Notes under the pieces: generated by a model
The model's database searches: none
What the model saw: the letters and a program-made list of their open reading frames with translations, nothing else
What the model was told of the DNA's origin: nothing
In this document: one piece after another, positions 1 to 7,818 of the stretch
Position numbering within the stretch: the first letter of the stretch is position 1
Layout of the letters: each line of letters opens with the position of its first letter
Position numbers and translations under genes: made by a program
DNA from: an uncultured Clostridia bacterium
GTDB taxonomy: Bacteria > Bacillota > Clostridia > Oscillospirales > Butyricicoccaceae
Length of the DNA stretch: 24,218 nucleotides
Direction of reading: 5' to 3'
Assembly (NCBI GenBank): GCA_910589115.1
Contig: CAJUSB010000045.1
Span: forward strand, 1 to 24,218

Positions 1-29
1 CATATTCTTTTTCGGAAGAAAATTCGAGT

Positions 30-53
30 TGTCAACCATATTATGACACCACC
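30..53 (-). repeat. Putative insertion-sequence end (left)
   Basis: Read on the minus strand from position 53 inward, the sequence begins GGTGGTGTCA and matches the right-edge sequence (24164-24187) at 18 of 24 positions, including a shared GTTGA block. The element would extend left, out of the window. I cannot name the family. The call rests on the inverted similarity alone. Confidence 0.4.
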
Positions 54-515
54 AGTTTTTCGTTGTATCTCAGTCACTCCTGTTGGCGAGAATTTACTTC
101 AAATATTTATCCACAGCAATGGGGATTTACAGAGCGGCTAATATGCTATCTGCTGGCCGCAGTGTGGAGTGGATTATTTGTCCATTATTTGTCAATCCTT
201 CTTCGTGCGTTAAAATCCGAAAAAATGAAGGATATCAAAGCATTGTTTATCGTTCCGGCGGAAGATTGAGGGACAAATCATGTAAATGATTAAGTATTCA
301 GCTATGAATGAGCAAAACTGACATTTCCTACAAAGTGGAAACGACACCTTTATAGGTATTCAGCATCACAGACGTCAGCTGAGGGAAGCCAGTAAGCCGA
401 TATGATCCGCATAGTCCCTTTCCTGCCCTATAACCCATAATGCACCGAGATCAAAACATTAGCTCTGCCACTGCTCAGCAAATCGCACAGAAATCCGATG
501 GAAAAATTGTGTTTT
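54..515. other. Intergenic stretch, no gene recognised
   Basis: Two overlapping 68-codon open frames occur near 63-289, but neither has a convincing ribosome-binding site or recognisable protein features. The remainder, 290-515, has frequent stops on both strands. I see no RNA gene or clear repeat. It may be remnant DNA next to the presumed insertion at 30-53. Confidence 0.4.
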
Positions 516-522
516 TTTCCGA

Positions 523-551
523 TTGACAGTCCGGCAGCTTTCATTTAGAAT
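523..551 (+). promoter_or_regulatory. Sigma-A promoter of the beta-glucoside operon
   Basis: A perfect -35 box TTGACA (523-528) is followed 17 bases later by TAGAAT (546-551). Transcription would start near 558, a few bases before the RAT element, so the antiterminator structure would form at the extreme 5' end of the message. Confidence 0.85.
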
Positions 552-560
552 AGAAGCACC

Positions 561-592
561 GGGTAGTCATTACGTCATGGTAAGCTAGACCT
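561..592 (+). promoter_or_regulatory. RAT element 1 (LicT/BglG-type ribonucleic antiterminator)
   Basis: The 32-base element starts GGGTAGT and ends GCTAGACCT, with pairing ends GGGT/ACCT and an inner TTAC/GTAA stem. It resembles the RNA target of BglG-family antiterminators. Its 3' bases ACCT are also the first bases of the terminator stem at 589-634, so the two folds are mutually exclusive, as in the known bgl/lic/sac leaders. Confidence 0.82.
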
Positions 593-639
593 GCAAACCG
601 AAGAGGGCAGATTTGCCTTTTTCTGTGTGCAGGTTTTTT
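589..639 (+). terminator. Leader attenuator terminator upstream of the antiterminator gene
   Basis: ACCTGCA (589-595) pairs with TGCAGGT (628-634). An inner GGCA/TGCC hairpin extends the structure, and a run of six T follows (634-639). It lies between promoter and gene and shares bases with RAT 1, so the downstream LicT-like protein should prevent its formation when active. Confidence 0.82.
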
Positions 640-660
640 GTTTGGAAAAAGGGGGTTCCT

Positions 661-1497
661 ATGAAGATACACCGGATGGTAAACAACAATATTGTTGTTG
701 CGCTAGACGAAAACGGCCAGGAACGTATCCTGATGGGAAAAGGCATCGGCTTCCGGCGGCACAGCGGGGACGAGTTTGACGAAGCGCTAATTGAAAAGGA
801 ATTTCGGATTGCGGCATCCGAAAACACAGCGCATCTGATCGGTATCCTGAATGAAATCCCTCCCGAGATTATTGATGCGGCGGCGGAGATTATGGCGGAT
901 GCCGCTGGGACGCTGAAAAAGGATCTAAACGGCGGCGCTGTGATTTCCCTGAGTGACCATATTCATACAGCAGTTATCCGCAGCCGGGATAACATTTTTG
1001 TAAAAAACGTGCTGATTTGGGAAATTAAACGCTTTTACCAGGAGGAGTATCGCGTAGGTGAACGTGCGCTTCAAACCATACGCGACCGGACCGGCGTGCA
1101 TCTGCCGGAGGATGAGGCGGGTTTCATCGCCCTGCATATCGTCAACGCACAGATGGAAGAAAGTGCAGGCGATATGTACGGTTTGACCAAGGTCATGCAG
1201 GAAATCCTGAACATCATCAAATACACCTGCAAAACTACGTTTGATGAGGATTCCTTCCATTACTGCCGGTTTGTGACCCACCTGAAATTCTTCGCCCAGC
1301 GACTGCTGACCCACACCACCTATCAGGGCAGCGACAACGGTGAGCTGCTTGCCGTTGTGAAGAAGCAATACCCACAAGCATACCAGTGCGCGGGAAGGGT
1401 CGGGCAGTTTACCGAAAAAAGCCACCAATACCCGCTTTCGGAAGAGGAATTGCTTTACTTAACCATTCACATTGCGCGTATCCTCGATAAATCGTGA
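661..1497 (+). CDS. licT: BglG/LicT-family transcription antiterminator
   Basis: This 278-residue RNA-binding antiterminator matches LicT in length. The N-terminal CAT domain (about 1-56, MKIHRMVNNNIVVALDENG) binds RAT RNA. Two PTS regulation domains follow, PRD1 (about 65-170) and PRD2 (about 171-278). The phosphorylatable histidines fall at H100 (SLSDHIH), H159 (IALHI), H207 (FVTHL) and H270 (LTIHI), almost exactly the LicT positions. By family knowledge, EII-mediated phosphorylation of PRD1 inactivates the protein and HPr phosphorylation of PRD2 activates it. I chose ATG 661, with a purine-rich AAAGGGGG just upstream, over an open TTG at 613 that lies inside the attenuator. The gene is followed by its target permease and hydrolase, so it very likely controls its own operon. 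Confidence 0.93.
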   Translation: MKIHRMVNNNIVVALDENGQERILMGKGIGFRRHSGDEFDEALIEKEFRIAASENTAHLIGILNEIPPEIIDAAAEIMADAAGTLKKDLNGGAVISLSDHIHTAVIRSRDNIFVKNVLIWEIKRFYQEEYRVGERALQTIRDRTGVHLPEDEAGFIALHIVNAQMEESAGDMYGLTKVMQEILNIIKYTCKTTFDEDSFHYCRFVTHLKFFAQRLLTHTTYQGSDNGELLAVVKKQYPQAYQCAGRVGQFTEKSHQYPLSEEELLYLTIHIARILDKS

Positions 1498-1568
1498 TAA
1501 ATCGGGGTTATGATAGAGACCAAAGACAAAAGGAGGGCAGAACACATCTATTTGGGAAAACACATTTT

Positions 1569-1630
1569 GGGTAGTTACATTCAGTTGGCTAGACCTTCAT
1601 TTGCATTCATCAATCATGAAACATGGGGGT
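1569..1630 (+). promoter_or_regulatory. RAT element 2 overlapping a possible RBS-sequestering hairpin
   Basis: A second RAT-like element, 1569-1596, begins GGGTAGTTAC and ends GCTAGACCT, matching the ends of RAT 1. Its last bases ACC plus TTCAT (1593-1600) can pair along eight positions, with two G-U wobbles, with ATGGGGGT (1623-1630), which contains the GGGGG serving as ribosome-binding site for the ATG at 1637. No T-run follows, so this does not look like a normal terminator. The RAT match is visible; translational control is my inference. Confidence 0.65.
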
Positions 1631-1636
1631 AAAAAA

Positions 1637-3532
1637 ATGGGTAAGTACACACAACTTGCAAAGGATATCGTTCAGAACGTCGGCGGAAAGGAAAACATCC
1701 GTTCCCTGACCCACTGCATCACGCGCCTGCGGTTCCAGCTTGTGGACGAAGGCAAGGCGAACGATGACATACTCAAGAATATGGATGGCGTGGTCACTGT
1801 GATGAAATCAGGCGGACAGTATCAGGTTGTCATTGGCAACCATGTCCCTGAAGTTTACGCTGATGTTTGCATAATTGCCGGAATCGGCGAAAACATGTCT
1901 TCCGTTGAAGCCCCTGCGCAGAAAAAGAATCTATTCGATGCCTTTATCGATACGGTTTCGGGCATTTTTCAGCCGATTCTCGGTATTATGGCTGCCTGCG
2001 GCATGGTCAAGGGCCTTAATGCGCTTTTCGTTGCACTGGGACTGTATCCGGATACCTGCGGCGCGTATCTGATATTTAACGCGGTCGGTGACGGACTATT
2101 CCATTTTCTTCCACTGTTCCTCGGCTATACGGCAGCAAAAAAGTTTGGACTGAAACCGATGATCGGCCTTGTGATTGGCGCTATCATGTGCTACCCTGGA
2201 GTTCAGGGCAGCGCGCTGTCCGCCAGTGGGGAATTGCTGTACACACTGTTCCGAGGAAGTATGTTCGAGTCTGCAATCTACACCACCTTTTTCGGCATCC
2301 CAATGATTGCAATGGACTATACCGGAACGGTAATCCCCGTGATTTTTGTAGCGTATTTCGCCGCAAAATGCGAGCATTTTTTCAACCGCTTGATTCCCGA
2401 CCTGGTGAAATTCTTTTTTGTTCCCATGCTGACACTGCTGGTCGTTATTCCGGCAGGTTTCCTTGTAATCGGCCCTCTGGCAACTTTCGGTTCCACGATC
2501 ATTGCGGAATTTGTTATGACTGTGCGTAACTTCAGCCCCATGATTGCGGGTGCGATTGTTGGGCTGACCTGGCAGATCCTTGTAATTTTCGGCCTGCACT
2601 GGGGCTTCATCCCTGTTTATATTAACAATATTATGACAAATGGCTATGATAATGTAATGATGCCCTTCTTCGCCTGCACCTTTGCAACTTCGGCGGTCGT
2701 GCTGGCAATCTGGCTCAAGACCAAGGACCGCAAGCTCAAGGATATGGCAATGCCTAACTTTATTTCCGGTATTTTCGGAGTGACCGAGCCTGCGATTTAT
2801 GGTATTTTGCTGCCTCTGAAAAAGCCGTTTATCATTAGCTGCATTGCGGGTGGTATTGGCGGCGGCTTCTACGGCGCGTTCAATTTCCGCAAGTTTTCGA
2901 TGGGCGGTATGGGCATTTTTGAATTTCCCGCTATGATCGAGCCAGGCGGTGGCATGGGCAACCTGATTGTTGCGGTCTCGGGCGTGGCACTGACCATGGT
3001 TATTGCATTCGCCATGACCATGGTATTTTGGAAGGAGGACACGCCTGCCCCAGAGTCAACTCCTGCTGAGCCTGCACCGGGACAGCTGCTGAAAAAGGAA
3101 TCGATTGCCGTCCCGCTTGAGGGCCGGGTAATTCCGCTTTCCGAGGTCTCTGACGCAGCGTTCTCCCAGGGCGTACTTGGCAAAGGGATGGCGGTAGAAC
3201 CGACCAAAGGCGTCGTAACATCCCCGGTCAATGGCGTGGTGGAAACCATTTTCCCGACGAAGCACGCTATCGGGCTGACCTCCGACAGCGGGATCGAGAT
3301 ACTAATTCATATCGGGATGGACACCGTGCAGCTCGACGGGAAATATTTTACTGCGTTCGTGGACTCTGGTGACCATGTAACCGCCGGGCAAAAGCTGATT
3401 GCGTTTGATATGGAAAAGATCCGAGACGCAGGATATTCGCTGGTTACGCCGGTTGTGATTTCTAATACCGATGATTTTCTGGACGTTGTAGGCTCGTCGG
3501 ACGGCACAGACTTCATTACGGTTCTTCGCTGA
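1637..3532 (+). CDS. bglP: PTS beta-glucoside-specific EIIBCA permease
   Basis: This 631-residue membrane protein imports and phosphorylates beta-glucosides. Domain order is B-C-A. EIIB (about 1-90) carries the phosphorylated cysteine C27 in SLTHCITRLRF. The polytopic EIIC (about 105-480) contains the conserved GVTEPAIYGI and FEFPAMIEP segments. EIIA (about 500-631) has its active histidine near residue 558 in ILIHIGMDTVQL. Start ATG 1637 gives the usual MGKYTQLAKDIV N-terminus with GGGGG six bases upstream; an in-frame TTG at 1601 lies within the regulatory hairpin and is unlikely. The gene sits 139 bases after licT and 16 before the GH1 gene. By analogy with BglF/BglP it should also phosphorylate and inactivate the antiterminator when no substrate is present. 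Confidence 0.93.
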   Translation: MGKYTQLAKDIVQNVGGKENIRSLTHCITRLRFQLVDEGKANDDILKNMDGVVTVMKSGGQYQVVIGNHVPEVYADVCIIAGIGENMSSVEAPAQKKNLFDAFIDTVSGIFQPILGIMAACGMVKGLNALFVALGLYPDTCGAYLIFNAVGDGLFHFLPLFLGYTAAKKFGLKPMIGLVIGAIMCYPGVQGSALSASGELLYTLFRGSMFESAIYTTFFGIPMIAMDYTGTVIPVIFVAYFAAKCEHFFNRLIPDLVKFFFVPMLTLLVVIPAGFLVIGPLATFGSTIIAEFVMTVRNFSPMIAGAIVGLTWQILVIFGLHWGFIPVYINNIMTNGYDNVMMPFFACTFATSAVVLAIWLKTKDRKLKDMAMPNFISGIFGVTEPAIYGILLPLKKPFIISCIAGGIGGGFYGAFNFRKFSMGGMGIFEFPAMIEPGGGMGNLIVAVSGVALTMVIAFAMTMVFWKEDTPAPESTPAEPAPGQLLKKESIAVPLEGRVIPLSEVSDAAFSQGVLGKGMAVEPTKGVVTSPVNGVVETIFPTKHAIGLTSDSGIEILIHIGMDTVQLDGKYFTAFVDSGDHVTAGQKLIAFDMEKIRDAGYSLVTPVVISNTDDFLDVVGSSDGTDFITVLR

Positions 3533-3548
3533 ACAGGAGGGGTATCTT

Positions 3549-4976
3549 ATGAGCAAAATGCCAAACGGATTCTTATGGGGCGGCGCGACCGCTGCCAATC
3601 AATGCGAAGGTGCTTTCCAAGAGGGAGGGCGCGGATTATCAAACATTGATTTCCTCCCCGCAGGGGAACACCGACGCGCGGTTGCGAACGGGACACTCGA
3701 CCCGCATACGCTGGAGAAGGTGCGGTTTCCCTCCCGCAGCGCGATTGACCACTTCCATCATTACATAGAGGATATCGCTCTTTTTGCGGAAATGGGTTTC
3801 AGGGTGTACCGCTTTTCCGTCAGCTGGTCACGCATCTTTCCCCAAGGAGATGAGACCGTCCCGAACGAGGAAGGGCTGTGCTTCTACGAAAATATAATTG
3901 ACGAATGCTGTAAATATGGCATTGAGCCGCTGGTTACCATCTGTCATTTTGATGTACCCGAGCATCTGATTCAAAAATATGGCTCTTGGCGCAGCCGTAA
4001 AATGATTGATTTTTACCTGAACCTCTGTCGCGTATTGTTTGCCCGTTTCAAAGGGAAGGTTAAGTATTGGATTACATTTAATGAAATCAATATGATACTG
4101 CACCTGCCTTATATGGCGGCTGGGTTAACCTTCCGTGATGGAGAAAACCGACTGGAAACCTGCCATATTGCAGCCTATCATGAGCTTTTAGCCAGTGCAC
4201 AGGCGGTCCGGCTGGCGCATGAGATCGACCCGGAAAGTCAAATCGGCTGTATGCTGGCAGCGGGAAACACCTATCCATATTCCTGCCGCCCTAACGATGT
4301 GCTGGAAGCAATGCTTGCGGATCGAGAAAACTTTTTCTTCACCGATGTGCAGGTCCGCGGCCACTATCCCAATTACGCGCGGAAAAAGCTGGAACGGGAG
4401 GGGATCACCCTTCCGCGCCAGCCGGAGGACGCGGAAACCCTAAAACAGGGAACCGTCGATTTTGTTTCCTTCTCCTACTATAACAGCATGACCGCCAGCA
4501 GCGACCCGAATCTCCAAGCCAGCAAAAACGGTAATATCTTTTCCACTATTGAAAATCCATATTTGGAATCCAGCGAATGGGGCTGGTCTATTGATCCCCT
4601 GGGACTGCGCATTACATTGAATACCTTATATGACCGCTATCAAAAGCCGTTATTTATTGTTGAAAATGGGCTTGGTGCTTCCGATGTCTTTGAAAACAAT
4701 ACGGTCGAGGACGATTACCGTATCAATTATCTGCGTGAACACATCCGCGCAATGAAGGACGCAGTTCTGCTGGATGGTGTTGACCTCATCGGTTATACTG
4801 CGTGGGGCTGCATCGATCTGGTCAGCGCCAGCTCTGGTGAAATGCGCAAGCGGTACGGTATGATTTATGTCGATGCGGATGAGTCTTGTATGGGAACGTT
4901 ATGCCGGTTTCGCAAAAAATCTTTCTATTGGTATCAAAAAGTAATCGCGTCGAATGGTGAATCTCTGGATGGATAG
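3549..4976 (+). CDS. bglA: 6-phospho-beta-glucosidase, GH1
   Basis: This 475-residue cytosolic enzyme hydrolyses phosphorylated beta-glucosides delivered by the preceding EIIBCA, releasing glucose-6-phosphate and aglycone or glucose. GH1 hallmarks are visible: N-terminal GFLWGGATAANQCEGA, the acid/base glutamate E179 in TFNEIN, and the nucleophile E372 in IVENGLG. The C-terminal S429, K434 and Y436 in SSGEMRKRYG form the phosphate-binding signature that separates phospho-glucosidases from ordinary GH1 enzymes. TFNEIN in place of TFNEPN is usual in this subgroup. AGGAGG lies eight bases before the ATG. It is the last gene of the operon and precedes a strong terminator. Whether salicin, arbutin or cellobiose phosphate is preferred cannot be read from the sequence. 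Confidence 0.93.
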   Translation: MSKMPNGFLWGGATAANQCEGAFQEGGRGLSNIDFLPAGEHRRAVANGTLDPHTLEKVRFPSRSAIDHFHHYIEDIALFAEMGFRVYRFSVSWSRIFPQGDETVPNEEGLCFYENIIDECCKYGIEPLVTICHFDVPEHLIQKYGSWRSRKMIDFYLNLCRVLFARFKGKVKYWITFNEINMILHLPYMAAGLTFRDGENRLETCHIAAYHELLASAQAVRLAHEIDPESQIGCMLAAGNTYPYSCRPNDVLEAMLADRENFFFTDVQVRGHYPNYARKKLEREGITLPRQPEDAETLKQGTVDFVSFSYYNSMTASSDPNLQASKNGNIFSTIENPYLESSEWGWSIDPLGLRITLNTLYDRYQKPLFIVENGLGASDVFENNTVEDDYRINYLREHIRAMKDAVLLDGVDLIGYTAWGCIDLVSASSGEMRKRYGMIYVDADESCMGTLCRFRKKSFYWYQKVIASNGESLDG

Positions 4977-5190
4977 AACGCCAAATCCTAGTTCTGCATT
5001 ATCTCAAAATAACCAGCATCAGGCACAGAACTTTCAACGTTCCTCTTTAGGCCGTGATGCATGGATGCAGACAGGATAGGAAGCCGTCGATTCCTTTCTC
5101 CTTCCCAGCACAAAATACGGAAACAACTCGGGGTATATACTTAACTCAACCACTAAAACTTCCTGTTTTTAGACGAGTCGGCCAAGCAAG
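4977..5190. other. Intergenic stretch after the bgl operon
   Basis: About 215 bases with no plausible gene on either strand and no clear RNA structure before the terminator. Confidence 0.5.
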
Positions 5191-5192
5191 AA

Positions 5193-5260
5193 AAAAGCTG
5201 CAACTTCCAGGACGATTATAAGCAAGTCTCCCGGAAATTGCAGCTTTTAATTGTTTTTTT
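5193..5260 (+). terminator. Rho-independent terminator of the bgl operon
   Basis: AAAAGCTGCAA (5193-5203) pairs perfectly with TTGCAGCTTTT (5238-5248). One C-A mismatch and a further 4 bp (TTCC/GGAA) extend the stem, and a T-rich tract runs to 5260. An A-run on the other side means it could also terminate minus-strand transcripts. Confidence 0.85.
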
Positions 5261-5384
5261 TGCTCAAGTGTGCACTTGTCCAATCTACACTGCAATTCTG
5301 CACAGAATCTCATAATTATATAAATTATAAACCGAATACGTGAGCCTAATATTGCACACGGCACGTATCTTGGACTTGAGGCGC

Positions 5385-5413
5385 TTGTCTTTCAAGGTTT
5401 GTCGTGATATAAT
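5385..5413 (+). promoter_or_regulatory. Sigma-A promoter of the RpiR-family regulator gene
   Basis: TTGTCT (5385-5390), a 17-base spacer and a perfect TATAAT (5408-5413), 73 bases upstream of the start codon. Confidence 0.8.
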
Positions 5414-5485
5414 ATGATAAATCTGAAAGAAACAACATAAAACCGCTGGTTTTATCCGGTCTGCGGTACTGCAAAAGGAGCGCGT

Positions 5486-6208
5486 ATGCACGATATTAAC
5501 CGATTCTATCAGGGTGTCAAGTTATCCGATATGGAAAGAGATCTGCTGGAATATATCTCAAAAAACACCTCCGAAGCGCTGAAAATCGGGGTGCGCGGCG
5601 TCGCGCAAAAAGCATATTCCTCTCCCGCGTCTGTTATCCGGCTTTCGCAGAAGCTGGGCTTTGCGGGCTTCCGTGAAATGCTCTACGCATTCCAAAGCAT
5701 TTCGGACTCACACACGGCCTATATGCCCGCAAAAATCCACAAAAAGATGCATTTCGTCAATGCCGTAGAGGATTTGGAACTCTTTTTCCGGATTCTGAAT
5801 CAGAAGGGCTTTGTCTGCCTCCACGGACAGGGGTATTCCATGTTGCTTGCGGAATACCTGGAGAAGAAACTACTGAGCAGCGCATGTACAGCCATCCGTC
5901 AGGATTATCTGGAGGCCGACACCATCATCCGTAATTTTGGCCGCCGGCTGGATGCCATGATCCTGATTTCCCGATCCGGCAATACCCCCTTTGTAACCTA
6001 TACGGCGCAGCATTGCAGGAAAGCAGGCATTCCAATGATTGCGTTTACCGGGAACCCGCTGAATGAGCTGAAGGGCTGCTGCGACCAGGTTTTCCTGATA
6101 AAGGATAGCCATCCTTTCGATATTGAGAACACACAGTCAAATTATTTCTTTGGCTACTGTATCCTTGCCTTTGAGGAAATTTTTGATATCTACAACAACC
6201 GGTTCTGA
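5486..6208 (+). CDS. RpiR/MurR-family sugar-phosphate-responsive regulator
   Basis: A 240-residue DNA-binding regulator. The N-terminal HTH_6-type domain (about 1-75) includes VAQKAYSSPASVIRLSQKLG, typical of RpiR recognition helices. A C-terminal SIS sugar-phosphate-binding domain spans about 100-230, with ILISRSGNTPFV forming the phosphosugar loop. The start has AAAAGGAGCGCG upstream. It is transcribed alone from its own promoter and ends at a perfect hairpin, facing the minus-strand alpha-glucoside operon. In Bacillus subtilis the RpiR-type GlvR/MalR controls the glvA-glvR-glvC maltose operon, so control of the neighbouring GH4/EIICB operon is the likeliest role. That target assignment is inference. 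Confidence 0.88.
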   Translation: MHDINRFYQGVKLSDMERDLLEYISKNTSEALKIGVRGVAQKAYSSPASVIRLSQKLGFAGFREMLYAFQSISDSHTAYMPAKIHKKMHFVNAVEDLELFFRILNQKGFVCLHGQGYSMLLAEYLEKKLLSSACTAIRQDYLEADTIIRNFGRRLDAMILISRSGNTPFVTYTAQHCRKAGIPMIAFTGNPLNELKGCCDQVFLIKDSHPFDIENTQSNYFFGYCILAFEEIFDIYNNRF

Positions 6209-6219
6209 AGCCGGGAAGA

Positions 6220-6264
6220 AAAAGCAAAATTCCTGCAGTTCTCGTCCGCAGGAATTTTGCTTTT
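6220..6264 (+). terminator. Rho-independent terminator after the RpiR gene
   Basis: A perfect 17-bp stem runs from AAAAGCAAAATTCCTGC (6220-6236) to GCAGGAATTTTGCTTTT (6248-6264) with an 11-base loop. A-T tails on both sides make it bidirectional in principle. Confidence 0.9.
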
Positions 6265-6299
6265 ATCCACAAGTTCGTAAAAATTTACCGCAGTCTGCC

Positions 6300-6471
6300 G
6301 CTTCGCCCCGCTGTCCTTTTGGCGGGGCGAAGCTGTACGCAGAGTAGATCTTCACTGCACCCGTCCCGCCCGCAGGCGACAGTGGGGAGTCCAGAGGGAC
6401 ATGGCGCTCCCCGCGTAGGGGCGCTCCCCGCGTAGGGGCGCTCCCCGCGTAGGGGCGCTTGCCGCGTAGGC
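6300..6471 (+). repeat. Palindromic intergenic repeat, copy A, with 17-bp tandem tail
   Basis: Modules in order: a perfect 12-bp hairpin with loop TGTCCTTTTG (6300-6333); the signature CGTCCCGCCCGCAGGCGA (6362-6379); a truncated GGGAGTCCAGAGGGAC box that lacks its palindromic partner; and a tandem array of GCGCTCCCCGCGTAGGG, three exact copies plus one variant (6404-6471). It fills the gap between two convergent genes. Related copies lie near 10318, 13738, 17790, 20600 and 22371. Confidence 0.85.
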
Positions 6472-6478
6472 GAAACAA

Positions 6479-7804
6479 TTAGTAGAGTTCGTTCCAGTAT
6501 CCTTTGTTGGCTTCCATCAGCTCGTCCAGCACAGCCTTGCCGACCGCGTAAGAAGGTACCGTCCGGTTGAGCAGCACAGCCTGAAGCGCTTTCTGGTAAG
6601 AGCCCGTCAGCGCGGCTTCCACAGTCAGCTTTTCGTAGCCCTTCTGGGCCTCCATCAGCGACTTGTGGAACTGCGGGATGTAGCCGACTGAAACCGGTTC
6701 AATGCCGCCCGCGCCAACATAGCAGGGGACCTCAACGACCGCGTCATGATTAAAGTTGCCGATCGCACCCCGGTTCATGGTGTTGATGATGAACCGCTCA
6801 TGCGTGTCATTGATGATCGCGTTTGCAATATCTACAATATAGTTACCATGCACCCCGGCATGGAGGGCGCTGCTGCGGGTTGTGCCTTCGGCAATGCAGC
6901 GGTCGCAGTCTTCAAAAACCACCTTTTCACGTACATCCATGACGTAGTTGGCACGGGTGTATTCGGGGTTCATGTCTTCGACAATCTGGTTGTGGAAATA
7001 GTAATAAGACAAATATACCAGCGGGAAGAATTCCGGGTAGGCGCGGAAACCTTCAATCGCATGGGCATACATTTCGCCCCAGTAATTGTCCTGCTTTTCG
7101 ACTGCTTCGGCATTGACCAGCCGAACCGCGCTGTCAGACAGCACTCTCTCACGCAGCGCGGGAAGCAGATCACGGCCCTGCTTGTCATAAATATGAGTGA
7201 ACCAGCCAAAGTGGTTTAGCCCAAAGTAGCGGAAAGTCAGTTCCTTGTGCGGAATCTCCAGGAAATCCGCAATGGTCTCCTCCTGCGAAATGGGCATATC
7301 ACAAATGCAAAGCGCCTTGGCCTTGGGGTAGGTACGGTAAATAGCCTCTGAGATCATGGCCTCCGGGTTGCTGTAGTTGAGAATCCATGCGTCAGGGCAC
7401 AGCTCCTGTGCTTTGCCAACAATCTCCAGGATAGCAGGGATGCACCGCATCGCAAAGGAAAATCCGCCCAACCCACAGGTCTCCTGCCCTAAAATGCCAT
7501 GAGAGAGGGGAATCTTTTCATCCTTTTCGCGCTGCGCGTTACAGCCAGGGCGAATCTGCACAAACAGGAAGTCCGCGCCGCGGAAAGCCTGCTCGATATC
7601 GGTAGTATAAGTGACCGGAATGCCGCCGTTTTCCGCCGCGTACAACTCACAAAAACGGCCTGTACGCGCGGCGCGGGAAGCGTCAATATCATAAAGCACG
7701 ATCTCGCCCAAGCGGATATCCGTGCGCCGTTGCAGCAGCACGGCTACGATTGCAGGCGTGTAAGAGGAGCCTGAGCCTACGATGACAAATTTATTCTTTT
7801 TCAC
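6479..7804 (-). CDS. glvA: GH4 6-phospho-alpha-glucosidase (NAD/metal-dependent)
   Basis: A cytosolic hydrolase of 441 residues, the usual GH4 size, predicted to cleave phosphorylated alpha-glucosides such as maltose-6-phosphate. The N-terminal KFVIVGSGSSYTPAIV is the NAD-binding loop. RPGCNAQREKDEKIPL and GQETCGLGG match GlvA-type enzymes. C168 in CDMP and H198 in GLNHFGWF are the metal ligands. By family knowledge CDMP marks alpha-specific phospho-glucosidases, whereas CNVP marks beta-specific ones. I chose GTG 7804 because GGAGGG lies six bases upstream and the protein then starts MKKNKFV like its relatives. An ATG at 7819 lies within that Shine-Dalgarno region and overlaps the permease stop codon, so a five-residue-longer start remains possible. 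It is the last gene of the minus-strand operon. Confidence 0.9.
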   Translation of the reverse strand: MKKNKFVIVGSGSSYTPAIVAVLLQRRTDIRLGEIVLYDIDASRAARTGRFCELYAAENGGIPVTYTTDIEQAFRGADFLFVQIRPGCNAQREKDEKIPLSHGILGQETCGLGGFSFAMRCIPAILEIVGKAQELCPDAWILNYSNPEAMISEAIYRTYPKAKALCICDMPISQEETIADFLEIPHKELTFRYFGLNHFGWFTHIYDKQGRDLLPALRERVLSDSAVRLVNAEAVEKQDNYWGEMYAHAIEGFRAYPEFFPLVYLSYYYFHNQIVEDMNPEYTRANYVMDVREKVVFEDCDRCIAEGTTRSSALHAGVHGNYIVDIANAIINDTHERFIINTMNRGAIGNFNHDAVVEVPCYVGAGGIEPVSVGYIPQFHKSLMEAQKGYEKLTVEAALTGSYQKALQAVLLNRTVPSYAVGKAVLDELMEANKGYWNELY

Positions 7805-7818
7805 AAAAATTCCCTCCA

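Noticed and set aside
63..289. Two overlapping 68-codon frames near the left edge
   Set aside because: No convincing ribosome-binding site, no recognisable domain, and they lie next to a presumed insertion end; probably chance frames.
5146..5491. Short minus-strand frames upstream of the RpiR gene
   Set aside because: They run through the bgl terminator and the regulator promoter and lack ribosome-binding sites.
6404..6471. Possible CRISPR array at the tandem repeats
   Set aside because: The repeats abut directly with no unique spacers, and no cas genes are nearby; it is a simple tandem expansion.
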